Part shown: positions 21,816-33,772 of the stretch, piece after piece
How positions within the stretch are numbered: position 1 is the first letter of the stretch
How the letters are laid out: the number at the start of each line of letters is the position of its first letter
Assembly: GCA_015499995.1 (NCBI GenBank)
Contig: JADNRV010000005.1
Location: 682,001-746,000, forward strand
From: Flammula alnicola
Lineage: Eukaryota; Basidiomycota; Agaricomycetes; Agaricales; Strophariaceae
Direction of reading: 5' to 3'
DNA length: 64,000 nucleotides
Program-made: the position numbers and the translations under genes
The notes under the pieces: generated by a model
The model's database searches: none
What the model was told of the DNA's origin: nothing
The model's input: only the letters and a program-made list of their open reading frames with translations

Positions 21816-22989
21816 AAGGTCTCACACCCATGCAATCCCGAATGCGGAGCTAGTGTGGCGTCCTTGCTGTTCTGGTACAAATATAGGTCGCTTCTTTCGT
21901 GATCAAATCTCTTCCTTTACGGATGTCCGATGAACGTCAAAGCCACATGTATATATTGCTGATTGATCGCTTGTAATCGAATAATCGTCGATCTTCGTCA
22001 TTGGTCAATGCATATCAGATTTCAACGTGATTTCCAGCGGCCTCAACCGCGTCAGCATTTTCAGGTCATAAGAAGTAGCATGGCCCTCAAGTTATGAAGT
22101 TATCGAGTGAAAACGAGGTTGCAACACAGTATCCGAGGACTAGGAAACGGGAAGATTTAGACTTCTAGCTCATATTGTTCTGCATCCGTGAATGTAAGCC
22201 CTTCTAATAATTGTTCACATTACTGCACGGCATTCCTCTTACCCTTTGGTTTGTAAGATGATCCAATTGCGGAGCTCACATCCATCATTCACTCTTTCTC
22301 CAAGCACAACATCATCCTATTTATATAAGTCTACGGATCCCCAAACCAATGGATTATGTTTGATTACAAGGTATTATAATAATAATATTGATATCAAATC
22401 ATATTCATTTCTCTCGAGCTTCGAAGTGGCTTGACCTTGGCTTGACCTGCACAGAACAAAATATAACAACGACATAATCTTAGGAACAAGTCGATCAGAA
22501 GAGATTAGCAAGGTTTTCGAAGACGATGCAAAATAAATTGAGACTGTGGAATGACGTTTGAGTTTGTGTCATCGACAGGCTGTTGTCTCAAGGGCCGGTG
22601 AATGAGTGGAATAAGTAGCTAGCTCAATTATAGCCTAAAATTGCACCAAACGTCGGTCGCCCCTTCGTAGTGAGAGAGAGCAGATTTGCAATCATCGATC
22701 AATTTTGATTATGTAACGTGCAAACGGACGTCGCGTACGTCATATTGCTGATCATGAGTGATCGACAATCTTCGTCAAAATTCAACGTGATGCCAGTCAG
22801 CGCGGTCAGTTTTGTCGTCAGCGTGGCCATGTCATCAGCCTGGCCTCTCCCGGTGGGCTTGTGTAATCATCCAGAAACCAGCTTGCCGAGACCCGGACAG
22901 CGCTGGGGTACATAGAAGCGAATTGACTCCTAACATCCACCAACAATCACCTTTGTCTCACTTCAACCTTGAAGCTTGAACACTCCGAA
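21816..22989. other. spacer between GST relic and GST gene
   Basis: No gene seen. DNA at about 22690-22810 (ATTGCTGATCATGAGTGATCG, TTCAACGTGATGCCAG) resembles 21955-22045. This fits a duplicated GST unit with its promoter. The remainder is AT-rich. Confidence 0.45.
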
Positions 22990-23873
22990 ATGGTTCTCAA
23001 ACTTTACGGCAGTGCTCTCTCAACGTGTACCCGTCGCGTCGCAGTTGTTCTCCATGAAAAGCAGGTCCCTTTTGAGTTTCACAACGTGGATCTGTCCAAA
23101 GGCGAGCACAAAACACCTGAGTACCTCAAGAAGCAACCTTTCGGTCAGGTTCCATACATCGTAAGTATTCGTGCTAGCCTTGAAGGATTCATCCTGACCA
23201 TTTCACCTCTTAGGATGACGATGGATTTATCCTCTACGAGAGCAGGGCTATTGCCCATTACATTGCGACCAAATACGCCAACCAGGGCACTCCCTTGATC
23301 CCCACCGAGCTCCAGGCCAACGCTATCTTCCAACAGGCGGCATCGGTGGAGCTCACTGCATTCAACGATTATGCAGAGAAAGCAGTCGCTGAGATGGTTT
23401 TCAAACCGTGCGTATATTATACCGTATAACATCGTTCAGGGTGTCCTGATCAGAGACTGCTCCCAGAATGCGCGGAGTGGCCGGTGATAAAGACGTTTTC
23501 GAGACACTTATCGCAGGGCTCTCAGCCAAATTAGATGTCTATGACCAAATTCTGAGTAAACAGAAATACGTTGCTGGGGATGTAAGTCCAGAGGACGTTG
23601 ATATCAGCACAGTTGAAACATAACATTAATTGTTCGTGTTTTAGGCGATCACTCTCGCGGATTTGTACCATTTATCCTACGGCTCCATGCTACCGAAGGC
23701 TGGAAGCAATATCATTGAAACCAAGCCGAACGTCCATAGGTATGTATAAAATTGTCCACTTGATCCGGTGATTTCTAGTAATACGTTCTGCAATATTTTT
23801 CAGGTGGTTCCAAGAAATCTCCTCGAGGCCTTCTTGGCAGGCGGTCAAGGATGGGGTCAAGAGTACCGCCTGA
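22990..23873 (+). CDS. glutathione S-transferase
   Basis: Model: join(22990..23160, 23214..23407, 23467..23581, 23645..23739, 23804..23873); 214 aa, the normal length for a cytosolic GST. The N-terminal thioredoxin-like domain has CTRRVAVVLHEKQVPFEF, the cis-Pro region FGQVPYI and the GSH-contacting ESRAIAHYIA. The helical domain has ITLADLYHL with the N-capping Asp, and ends WFQEISSRPSWQAV. The sequence is nearest to the fungal/plant phi-like type. It conjugates glutathione to electrophiles in the cytosol. The decayed sister copy lies immediately upstream on the same strand. Confidence 0.93.
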
Positions 23874-25009
23874 ATGCCTGGGCGTATATGATATATACAT
23901 TCAGCTTTGTATGTGTTCCTCGAATCGATCTAAACGACGGTATTATCACCAGTGATCTGAGAAACGAGGTCGATAAGCTTACCATCAAACGCTTCGATCC
24001 TGGGCCGTCATTAATGCATACAGCGCCGGCATCATCCCAACCAAGGACATGTGCATTGTAAGAATTAAATACTCGTTGCATCTTCCACAACAATGGAAAT
24101 CGATCCGGAAGGACCAGTGCTTGCTCCAAGATTTGCCAGTCTCGGTTCATATTCCAGTTCTTGCGACGTTCTTTCATGCTCAAGTTCTCGTCACATAGGT
24201 CGTACTCTGCCGCATTCAACGGTTAAAGAGAGCGTCCATACGCATAAGTGAAGTCTACTTACAGTTCTGGTCTACGAGGCGCAATTCGAGGGTTGTAATG
24301 AATTGCGCGCAGTAAGGAATTTTCTCCACCGCCAGTTGTCCATCAGAGGACATTCTTCGACGTCGATAGGTTCGGGTGGATGAACCGAGATCAATGAGAG
24401 ATCGTGCAGTCGCTTGCAAGCCTCCAAGGTCTGCCGCGGAAAACTGACCACGTCCTATAATTTTATAGAGGATATGAATTGTCGCTGGAGAAGGATTATG
24501 ACGGTCTGCTTGAAGGACGCCGAAAGATATGTCGACGTCCATCTGCGTAATTCGAACCTGAGAGTAATGGCTTGGACACAAGTGAGTCCCGCTAGAATAA
24601 ATTCGATGCGGGATCATCGATAGAAGGGGGACTACTTTGTGGGGCGGATTCCCGATGTTCTGGGAGTGAGGTTCGTTCGAAAGAACGTAGGCGGGCAACT
24701 GGTGGTCCAAGCTCTAGAACTCTGATATATTGAAGAATGTCCGAGGAGCACTGGAGGATGCTGATCCACGAGGAACATTGATAATCGAATGAAGGATTAG
24801 GGGAGTTCATTTGTAGGTACTTGAAGAGGTGGTTTCGGCAAGCGGAGTGGTATTGTCGGGAACAAGGAGATGGTTTTCAGAGATTCGGCGTCATCTATGA
24901 ATTCGTCGACAATTAACGAGATGAGTTCGTGAGGTAAATATCCCGAGGACGTATGTAAGATGGTCAAAGAATCGACGACGCGGGGTATCTTGAGCAAACT
25001 GACCACCAC
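23874..25009 (-). pseudogene. degenerate F-box-like gene
   Basis: On the minus strand the segment from 25009 reads LPHELISLIVDEFIDDAESLKTISL, the start of an Agaricomycete F-box. The expected continuation (YHSACRNHLFKYLQ) is present but in another frame, consistent with loss of one base near 24860. The remaining text (about 24700 down to 23890) is spread over several frames without clean splice sites. F-box proteins of this type recruit substrates to SCF ubiquitin ligases; this one looks inactivated. Confidence 0.55.
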
Positions 25010-25721
25010 GAAACCTCTCAGGGGCGCATTACAATGGGATTTCGAGCATATAATCTTCCAGGGTTATTTTAAGAGTAGGCGCTCCAGGCTCAAGCATTGC
25101 AGGTCATGAGGGAGCCTCCAATTTTGTGACGTCTTTGGAAAAACATTCGTCGATCTTATCGGTTCCACGGGCCCATAATGGGGAAGTCCACTTGTCAAGC
25201 CTAAGTTCCGCTGTATGCCAATAAACCGAATGGACCTATAGGCAAATATTCGGAGAAACTTGCTGTTAATTTATTCGAAGACTGGATGACATACCATGGG
25301 CGCAAACGCTTCAGCAAGCGACTTCGCTCTAGATCTACCAGATTAGATGATTATACAATTCCACAATCGGGGTTTCCTGCTATGCTTTTTCCACGTCACT
25401 CAGTCGCTGTTCTATCTTGTCTTCGGCAAGACTCTTGAGAGCCTCTTGGGGTGAGGACTTCTGCCACAGGCGAGGTGACTGAGATGACTCCAGAAAAGGA
25501 AGGGAGTAACAGTCACGGGAACAATGGCGTGGTAACCTTTTCTCACGGCGTTTTTTCTGTTGATCACACGAAACGTGGGAGCCAGATTTCAAACCCCGCT
25601 ATTCCTTGCTTGGACTGGAACGTCGCCGTCGCCGTCGCGCATAGCGAGCTCACCCCTTGATAACTTCGAGCATAGCCTGCTCATCGTGCCGGGCCATTTC
25701 ACCTAATCAAGAAGCCTATTT
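25010..25721. other. intergenic, upstream of DSN1
   Basis: No gene is supported on either strand. Contains the divergent promoter region of the F-box relic and DSN1. Confidence 0.4.
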
Positions 25722-27950
25722 ATGACAAGAACATCGTCCACTCTGGTCGATCTTACCCACCGCCAAATGTTACCCTCTCAACCTCAGTTGACTGGAAAAC
25801 GGAAGCCTGAGGATTCCAATCCGCTACTAAATGCTGCGGCTGCGAAGAGAGCAAAGAAGGAGGTACGTGTGCAGAAAATAATCCGGAAGAAAGCCGTGAT
25901 TGTAACCAGCAGCTCCGCAAATTCAGGGCAAATTGGGCGCGTCAAGCAAACGCAAATGTACGTGTCTGAACCCATTGGACGCGTGAAACGTCGTGATGTT
26001 GACTTTATCCTCGCACCAGTGGACAATGACGAAGGTCCAGGCGGCCTGTTGATTGTCCGGGCCCCAGAATCCCAACCTTCACATTCTCAGCCCACGACCT
26101 CGAACCACACAGACTCCTATCCACCTCGATTCCTGTCGCAACCAGTAGTGTCAGAAGCTGCAGGCATCTTGAAACCTCCCTCGAAGAAATTCAGAGCCGA
26201 TTCCGAAACTTCCTCCCGACCCCGGGGCAATTCAAAGTCCAAATCCGCAGCGCGCGACCGTGTGGCATACTCAGTCGCCTATGACGATTCAGAGGTGGAA
26301 AAGGATGTCAGAGCTATGGAAGATGAGACCGATCACCTCAGGCGAAACTCCCGCGCGCACACGACCATTAACGCGTCCCTCCTTGCTGGAGAATCCAGTG
26401 TTCACTTTCCCCCCCGTTCCGGACCCCCCGATACCAGTCGCAGCAAAGGCAAGTCGAAAGTAACCGAAATATCAACAATTTTACCTGAAAGCGAAACTCC
26501 GCAAATTGAACGCAACAAACAACTCAGACAGGCAGCCATGGATGCGATCACGGGTGGTCGCGGTCGAACGACGGAACCACATGGGAACGATTCGGTTCGG
26601 AGTCATCGTCGGAAGAGTTCTGTGAATGGAAGAGGAAAGCGGACGAGTACAGCTTTCGAAACTACCGGTGTAATCAGTGAGTTTTTTTTAAAGTCCGAGA
26701 GACCGCATCTTAATCGTAGTTCTCTATCAGCCCAACCACATAACTCCGTCTCGGAGGCCAGTTTTTACAAGCATATCGACTGCGATCTTCCCGAGCCTGA
26801 ACGCGTCCGGCAACTACTTATTTGGTGTTCCCTTCGAGCTGCTGCGACACCGCTGTCCTCCTCATCCAACTCTAAACCATCCTCATCCTCACCTTCACTA
26901 CCCCCATTATCAGCCCAAGGTGCTCAGTTGCTGAAAAGCCTTCAAGATGACTTAATACGGATGCTTGCTGAAAAGCGAGTCGACTTGAGTCTATACTCCT
27001 CCGAAGCCAGCAGTAGTAAGCAGCCCCAAGAAGATTTGCGAGAAAATGAGCAGAACGTACGAAATCGACAGTGGGAGGTTACGTACACACAACACATCCA
27101 ACAGTGAGTTTTATTTACTCGATCGTGTTATGTTCATCTTTAACGACGCCACAGGGCACAAGCAGAGGAAGAGTCTTGGAAGAAGGTTTCTTATGGATAT
27201 GACGCATACTCAAAGAAGCTGCATGCATCGCTAGAGAAGCGCTCCACGGCCCTGCAACTTAACCCCCAAGCGCTCTCGGCGAAGGCAAAAGGCAAAAGAC
27301 GAGCCACGGGCGAACTCGACGATTTGGAAAGTCACTCTATTCCACAGGAACACGAAATCCCTCCCGAATTCCACTCCGCTCTTGCCCTTGCAAAATCTGT
27401 CCTGGGACACCGTCCGATCGGCGATGACCGGATACCTAGTCGACGCGGGATGACAGGATCCAATCTGAGCAGAGAAGAGATGGAAGCAGAGCTCAAACGA
27501 CGGCTACCGAGTCTCGAATACAAGGTCGACCAGATCTTCTCCTTCGCCAGTGCCGCTCGAGTCACGACCAACATCGCAGAGAAAGCGCTGAACGAGCGAT
27601 TCGATATCATTTCTGCTAACCTAACGTCACGGATGAATCCTTTCCCGCCTCCAGGGGATGTTGCGTCTGGTTCGTCGACGCAACTGTTATCCACGTACGT
27701 GGCTCAGCCTAACTCGGAGTCCGCGGGGGCGGACCCGCTGGACCTGATGCGTGCGCTTTCGAGGGTGGATCAGGAGCGACCGCCAGCTCAGGTGGGCGAT
27801 GCTGCTCGGAGAGCGGCGAGGGAGGTGCAGCGGGCAGGTGAGAATGGTGCTGGTGCCGTAGGGGATCGACGGTTGACGGGCGTGCCCGCAACACCGAAGA
27901 AGATGCCTGGGACGCCGAGGCGAGGCAATACGCCGTCGAGGGATCGGTGA
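25722..27950 (+). CDS. DSN1: kinetochore Mis12-complex subunit Dsn1/Mis13
   Basis: Model: join(25722..26676, 26731..27103, 27155..27950); 707 aa. The family signature is clear: RRKSSVNGRGKRTSTAFE, then SFYKHIDCDLPEPERVRQ and LLIWCSLRA near residues 300-360. This is followed by a helical region (SLEYKVDQIFSFASAARVTT) and a disordered Arg/Pro-rich end. The long N-terminus is charged and disordered. Dsn1 joins Mtw1/Mis12, Nnf1 and Nsl1 in the MIND complex that links centromeric chromatin to Ndc80. RRKSS fits an Aurora-B type site, as known for yeast Dsn1. The first intron (54 nt) is a multiple of three with no stop, so an intron-retaining form would add 18 residues just before the conserved block. 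Confidence 0.92.
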
Positions 27951-28561
27951 CGGATTGTTTCTTGCATTTATTTCCTGTCGATCTTGATGACACTTATTAT
28001 CCGTCCTTTTTATTCGTTTCCTTTCTCTCTTGATCTTTTGATTTGTATTTCCTTCGTTCCACCATTGTTTGATTATCATGTACTTATTACCACACACATC
28101 GCCTAACCTTGCTCGGTGGATCAAGTCCCCGCGGTTTTTCATCGGAACTTGCCCTCTTGTGATTATACGAATGTTCCTGATTGTCGCTTTCTGGCTCTTC
28201 CTGCGCTCTGTATCAGTCGAGTGTTCTCTGCTTGCTCAATCCATCCGCAATATGTATCAATCTAGGAGCCTAGTTTCTGCAATGAATTTCAGATCGACGC
28301 AACAATTCAGATACAGTGGCTTAGATTCAGACGCAGCGTTCTAACCTTACGAAAATGGAACCGAAACCTAATTTTTTCGACCGAAGAGTACACCGCATAT
28401 GTACTCAGTGTTCTTGACTCTGAACTGCTCAGAATTATTAGATACTGCTTTCCATTGTCGCATTTGAAATCTTGAAATGGCTGCCAAACTACTAATTCAA
28501 AACATATGTCGTCTTCGTCGGAAAAATTACAAGTACAGTAACAACTTTGAAGGTCATCCAT
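27951..28561. other. 3' region of DSN1 and SDR copy 1
   Basis: Convergent intergenic region with no gene. The block GCTTAGATTCAGACGCAGCG (28319) recurs downstream of SDR copy 2 (about 32824), marking the end of the SDR duplication unit. Confidence 0.5.
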
Positions 28562-29415
28562 CTACCATGGGAACTCCTCTCCCTTGGAGTCAAAGAACTT
28601 CCCGGTTGGACCATCCTTATCCAACAGAATCCAAGGCAACAAGGCAAACGCGCCCTCCTTGATAGTTTTCCCTCCCGCACCGTGGCTGCCATAGTCATTC
28701 ATTTGGGTTGACACATACCCCGGAGTAGCCACATTGACTTTGATTCCCTCCTTCTTAAGTTCATGCGCGAGGGCGATTGTGTACGAGTTCAGAGCAACCT
28801 TGCTGGTGCTATACGCTACCAGTTGGAACTTATTCTCTGGGCGAGCCTGATACGAATTGGATCCTAGTTCCGATGAGATGTTGAGAATCACCCCATTGGG
28901 GGATTTGCGCAGAAGTGGGAGGAAGGTGATCGTCGTCTGAATGACGCCGTAGAAATTGGTCTCCATCACGTCGCGGATGTCTGGAATCGAGGCAGACGTC
29001 GCGTTCTGGCTCTCAGAGAATCCGCTGATCGCAGCGTTGTTCACCAGAATGTCGAGCCTCCCTTCTGCCTTTTCGATTGTCTCTTTCGCCGCTTCGACGG
29101 TGGGCGGCTTGGTGACATCGATCAATACAAATTTCGCCGTTTTGAGTCCTTCAGAGTGAAGTGTTTCGCTGTTAAACATGGATTTTTGAGTGAATTAGCT
29201 GTTAGAGGTGTAAAGCTAAAGAAACATACACCGCCTGCTTTCCCTTAGCTTCATTTCTTGCACCGACATAGACGATGTGGCCTTTCTCCGAGAGGAGGCT
29301 TGCAAGACCAAATCCAACGCCAGTGTTGGCACCTGAATGCACGACTTGGTGAGCGACAAATCCTATTGTGAACGAGGACGGGAATCGTACCAGTTATGAG
29401 AATGACTTTCGACAT
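28562..29415 (-). CDS. short-chain dehydrogenase/reductase, copy 1
   Basis: Model: complement(join(28562..29168, 29230..29332, 29391..29415)); 244 aa, classical SDR length. Motifs: TGANTGVGFG (dinucleotide-binding TGxxxGxG), NNAA, active-site Ser in LNISSELGS, and YSTSK (YxxxK). The second intron donor is GTATGT and splits a Val codon. Substrate unknown; soluble NAD(P)H oxidoreductase. Paralogous to 32925-33772 and 52052-52893, with the same intron positions. Confidence 0.92.
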
Positions 29416-31592
29416 GTTGCAAGTATTCAGCGAACCTCTGGGTTATGAGTTGGTTTTCATGGCCGAAAGTAAGTGCGAGCTCATCGCATAGTGGTCATCA
29501 TATGAAAAGAAGTCTCTTTATCAGCATTTTATTTTTAACTGGTCTAATGATTCAGGCCAAAAATAGAAGAAGATGCCAAGCTGCCGCTGAGATTGCGTGT
29601 CTCCGGCGCCCAAGTTGGCAAGAACCCAGAATGTGGCGCCCACGTCTTATACTGAGAAGTCAGTGGAAGGCAACAAGGTTAACTTCAGCAAGCTTTGGAT
29701 GGAGCTTTCCACCGTGCAACAGGCGGATGGGATCCGAGTATGTAGGAAATTGCGTGTAAGCGCCCAGGTTGTGGGCATAGAATAGCGTGAGATACACTAA
29801 ATTTCAAAGTTTGGCGGAAGGCATCCGCCAAAGATTACTTGGAAGAGATGACTGTCTAAAGATCGATGGTTTACGATAGGACCTTCAGAGTGGATAATTC
29901 TATTCACGAACCCCGTTCGTGCATGAACCCCTCATGAACCCCTGCCGGAGGCCGAATCAGGTCCGGGCGTCAAGGTACATAGCTAGTGTTATTTTAGAAA
30001 TTATGTAATCCATGTCACAAACAAACTCGTCACCACCAAGTCATCACTGCCTTGCTATCATCCAGAAAGTCCAGCAAGTCAAATACACCGGATCACAGGT
30101 GCGAGTAGACCTCGCACCAAATTATGGCCCAGGTAGGAGCTTGGACTTCGGACCAGGCAGTGGCCTCTCTTGCACGCTTGGACCTCCTCGGACTTCAGCA
30201 ACATGCCGCTCACGTGACCCTTGAACGGCTTGAACAAAGGCGCGCGTCATTCACCAGTTGTGGCACCGTCGTGCGCTCGCGAACTGAACATTTAAAGTGG
30301 ATACAATCGCAATAACAGTGTTTTCATAAAGTTAGAAAGTTCAACTAATAACTAATGACTTCTTAGAAGTGAGTAGTACTAATTCGGTAATAATTACAAT
30401 TTACAGTGCAAATGGACACTGCTGACAAATAAGCCAAAAAAGCGTGGTGGTATGAGGGGTGGCATGGCATACCCGCTCTGGTGGATGACCTCTTGTAGAG
30501 GGAGCCCGTGCACAAATGCATATGGCGGCGCCACGGCGGGCGCCAAAGTACTCGTTATGTAACACCCATGCACGTGAGGTGCGAGAACAATATTTAATTC
30601 AAATTTCAATAAATAATTTAAATTCTGTTGGAAATATCTGGGTCCCGTGATCTTATCCTCCGCCCGTAGGCCGTCCGTGGCAGGGGTTCATGATGGGGTT
30701 CATGCATGAACGGGGTTCGTGATTAGAATTATCCCCTTCAGAGTCGATACTAGTCCACTTGGCGTGCGGGATTTCAACAGCTACCCCAGGGTGCACCTCT
30801 TTCAACCTATCGCTATCAGGAGGGTGATCTTCTAACATGAGGAATCCGTTGAAAGTTATCCTTGTCGAGCCTGAAACTTAAAGGTTACCCTTCACCTTCA
30901 TAGCTTATCGTGGCCTTTTTTATTCGTCAGATGTCCAACAGGCATGTCGACGTGCCTTGCAGCTGATTTCAAAACTCTAGACGGTCCCAGGAAAAAATCA
31001 ATGTGCTGACCTTTCAAACAAGCTCAACTGTGTATCGGCACCTCTTCATTGGCTGAATGTCACGAGATATGCATATGATGATCAACTTTTCTTCTACGCA
31101 TCCATGGACAACGGTCATAAATGTGGAATAGGACATAGTTGCACGCGTCGAGGCGTGAAGTAGGACCCCTGAAAGTGCCTGCCACACTGGCTACATAGGA
31201 TGCCTAAAAGCAGCCTTCCATTGGACGTTCCATGAAGCTATCCGATCATAGGCATTTCCACCATACACAACTAACTCAGCATTTCTAGTCGCAGAATTAA
31301 TATTGCTTCACCGGCTCCGTGGCTCGCTGCTTATCCTGAATCAAATATCTAGATCCCAAAGCGGGCAATGTCCTTCCGATCCCCGATCCTTCAAGATTCC
31401 AGATTCTGAGCCATTTTTTCTGGGGTTGACAGGAGCGTTACGTCGGAGGATATTAGGAAACCAGAACGGCAGAGGCCCCAGAGACTGCTTCGTAAAAGAT
31501 ATTTAGATTTCTCCAAATGACCATGTCACTCTTCACATCTTCTAATATAAATACGCGTGAACATTCGCGTACTCTCCTCAACTCTCATCCCC
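29416..31592. other. intergenic region around the TIR element
   Basis: Apart from the Mutator-like element I see no gene. Near 29600-29790 the sequence resembles the 5' flank of the other SDR copies (CGGCGCCC, GGCGGATGGGATCCGAGTATGT), so part of it is duplicated SDR promoter. Confidence 0.45.
29892..30734. mobile_element. non-autonomous Mutator-like element (843 bp)
   Basis: The ends are inverted repeats of about 60-70 bp beginning GGATAATTCTA and containing CACGAACCCCGTTC and CATGAACCCC. The element is flanked by a perfect 10-bp direct repeat, CCTTCAGAGT (29882-29891 and 30735-30744). A TSD of 9-11 bp with long TIRs is typical of Mutator-like elements. The interior has no transposase or other long reading frame, so it would need a transposase in trans. 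Confidence 0.8.
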
Positions 31593-32127
31593 ATGTCCAA
31601 TAACGTTAACATTTCCGATCGATTCGAAGGTGTCAAGACCTTCTTGGGCTTTGGCAACCGTGGCGATTGGGACGGTATCATGGTCTGTCTCGCAGACAAT
31701 TTCTTTTGGGAGATCATCGTCTTCGACTAGCCGAGAGGCCTTCAAGACACACCATGAAGGTATCTCCGGCTATAGAACGGGCGAGATGAGCGATACAAAA
31801 TCCATTTCCCAGTGGATCTCACCCTTTCCGAACAGAGAAAGTTCCTGCAAGTAATTGAAGGCCAAGACAAGATATTCCTTCACATGACTGTATGTCGTTA
31901 TATTCTTCTTCCTCGAGTTATCCACAGACCTTCTCCACAGACAACGACGGGGATCAAGACAACCTTCGGGATGCCCCACCAGTACGTCCGATTTTTATTT
32001 ATCTATTTTACCTTTCAAGTTGCTGTATTCGGCGAGCTGCATTACTGACATTTCCCCTAGCGAGTTCTTCCATACCTTTCAAGTATCTGAGGGGAAAATA
32101 ACTGGGATGCAAATTACAGTTTTGTGA
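31593..32127 (+). pseudogene. NTF2-like (SnoaL) domain protein, frameshifted
   Basis: ATG 31593 opens with ISDRFEGVKTFLGFGNRGDW and LADNFFWEII. An apparent 2-nt loss at about 31714 then shifts the frame. Downstream the reading continues coherently if introns at about 31758-31810 (53 nt), a second after FLHMT, and a third (GTACGT...CCTAG) are removed, giving VDLTLSEQRKFLQVIEGQD and EFFHTFQVSEGKITG to a stop at 32125. About 125 residues in the repaired frame. NTF2-like folds include small-molecule isomerases and cyclases, but no function is assigned. TATAAATA (31546-31553) lies 40 nt upstream, so the locus may still be transcribed. Confidence 0.6.
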
Positions 32128-32924
32128 AATTCGTAACTACATTCCTTTGTACTTTCTTGTTCGCTTTGTGTAGGAAATTGTAACAATCATGCCGTTGCAT
32201 TGCGCATGTGCAGCGTTCCATGCTGTCCGTCCAGCTTGAAGTTGTACTTGTACCTCGAAGAGTCGGATCTTGGGGGACCGGACTCGTCTTCCCTAAATCC
32301 CGATAATAAAAGTATTACTATTAGAAAAGCTTGAGCTGTTCAAGATAGCTCAGGGGATCGATATCGTTCTTGACCGTCGTTGCGTGAGCTTCACTCTCTG
32401 CATCGAGGCGCGCGTCACGGGCTTCACTCGGATCCTTAGTTCCCAAGGTTCATATGGTCTTTAATTATAAAAGAGCAGACATCGTATACATCTTTATGGA
32501 TTTCATCTCCGGAACTACCCTGGAAAACGCCTGCCGTAGCTCAGACGAGGAATTTTAAGCGATCTCCGAACAACTAACGATTTTCGTCCAATAAATCCGG
32601 GTTCTTTCTATCGAATTCAAACAACGGGCCAGTTTGGGAGCTTGGGATGGACACCCTTTCAGAAATGTCTTCTTCCGACCTCTCCCATGGGATCCTCCGA
32701 GCGCCGCTCTGGCCGTATTTTTATCTATTCATGAAATAGACCCTCGGCCAGCCCACTGGTAATTATCCTTATCTTTCTTTGGCTACGTATTTCAATTCGA
32801 CGCAACAAATTACGTACATACAGCGGTTTAGATGCAGCGCTCTAACCGTACGAAAATGGAACCTGAGCCTAATTTTCTCGACTGAATCCAATGTCAATTT
32901 CTTTACTACATAAAGATCATCCAT
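32128..32924. other. intergenic, nothing recognised
   Basis: No coding signal. The distal part (about 32815-32905) is the duplicated 3' flank shared with SDR copy 1. Confidence 0.45.
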
Positions 32925-33772
32925 CTACCAAGGCAACTCCTCTCCATTGGAGTCAAAGAACTTCCCAGTGGGACCATCCTTATCCAACAAAATCCAAGGT
33001 AACAAGGTAGAGGCGCCCTCCTTGAAAGTTTGCCATCCCTGGGTGTAGTTATTCAGCTGGGTTGTCACACGCCCCGGATTAGCCACATTGACTTTGATTC
33101 CCTCCTTCTTAAGTTCATGCGCGAGGGCGATCGTGTACGAGTTCAGAGCAGCCTTGCTGGTACTATACGCTACGTAGGTGGGGCGATTCGAATCTCGGGC
33201 AGCCAGGTACGAATTGGATCCTGCTGCTGATGACACGTTGAGAATCACCGCATCGGGGGATTTGCGCAGGAGCGGGAGGAAGGTGATCGTCGTCTGAATG
33301 ACGCCATAGAAATTGGTCTCCATCACGTCGCGGATGTCTGGAATCGAGGGAGACGTCGCGTTCTGGCTCTCAGCGAACCTGCTGATAGCGGCGTTGTTCA
33401 CCAGAATGTCGAGCCTCCCTTCTGCCTTTTCTATGGTCTCTTTCGCGGCTTCGATGGTGGGCGGCTTAGTGACATCAATCAAAATGAATTTCGCCGTTTT
33501 GAGTCCTTCAGAGTGAAGTGTTTCGCTGTTAAACATGAAATTTTGAGTGAATTAGCTGTTAGAGGTGTAAAGCTAAAGAAACATACACCGCCTGCTTTCC
33601 CTTAGCTTCATTTCTTGCACCGACATAGACGATGTGGCCCTTCTCCGCGAGGAGGCTTGCAAGACCGAATCCAATGCCAGTGTTAGCACCTAAACGCACA
33701 ACTTCGTGAGTCACAAATTCAATTGCAAACGACGACAAGAAGCATACCAGTTATGAGAATGACTTTCGACAT
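32925..33772 (-). CDS. short-chain dehydrogenase/reductase, copy 2
   Basis: Model: complement(join(32925..33525, 33587..33689, 33748..33772)); 242 aa. Same exon 1 (25 nt) and exon 2 (103 nt) as the other copies. Motifs TGANTG, NNAA, LNVSSAAGS and YSTSK are intact. It differs from copy 1 mainly in the substrate-loop region after the catalytic Lys, where small in-frame indels occur (NNYTQGWQTFKEG). Promoter DNA upstream (CTTTTAAATAGCCC near 33870, reverse of a TATTTAAA box) is shared with copy 3. Function as for copy 1. Confidence 0.92.

Noticed and set aside
22246..22434. Small ORF between GST copies
   Set aside because: Low-complexity AT-rich frame without homology or promoter context.
32520..32570. 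tRNA-like B-box text (CCGTAGCTCAG)
   Set aside because: No cloverleaf could be built around it.
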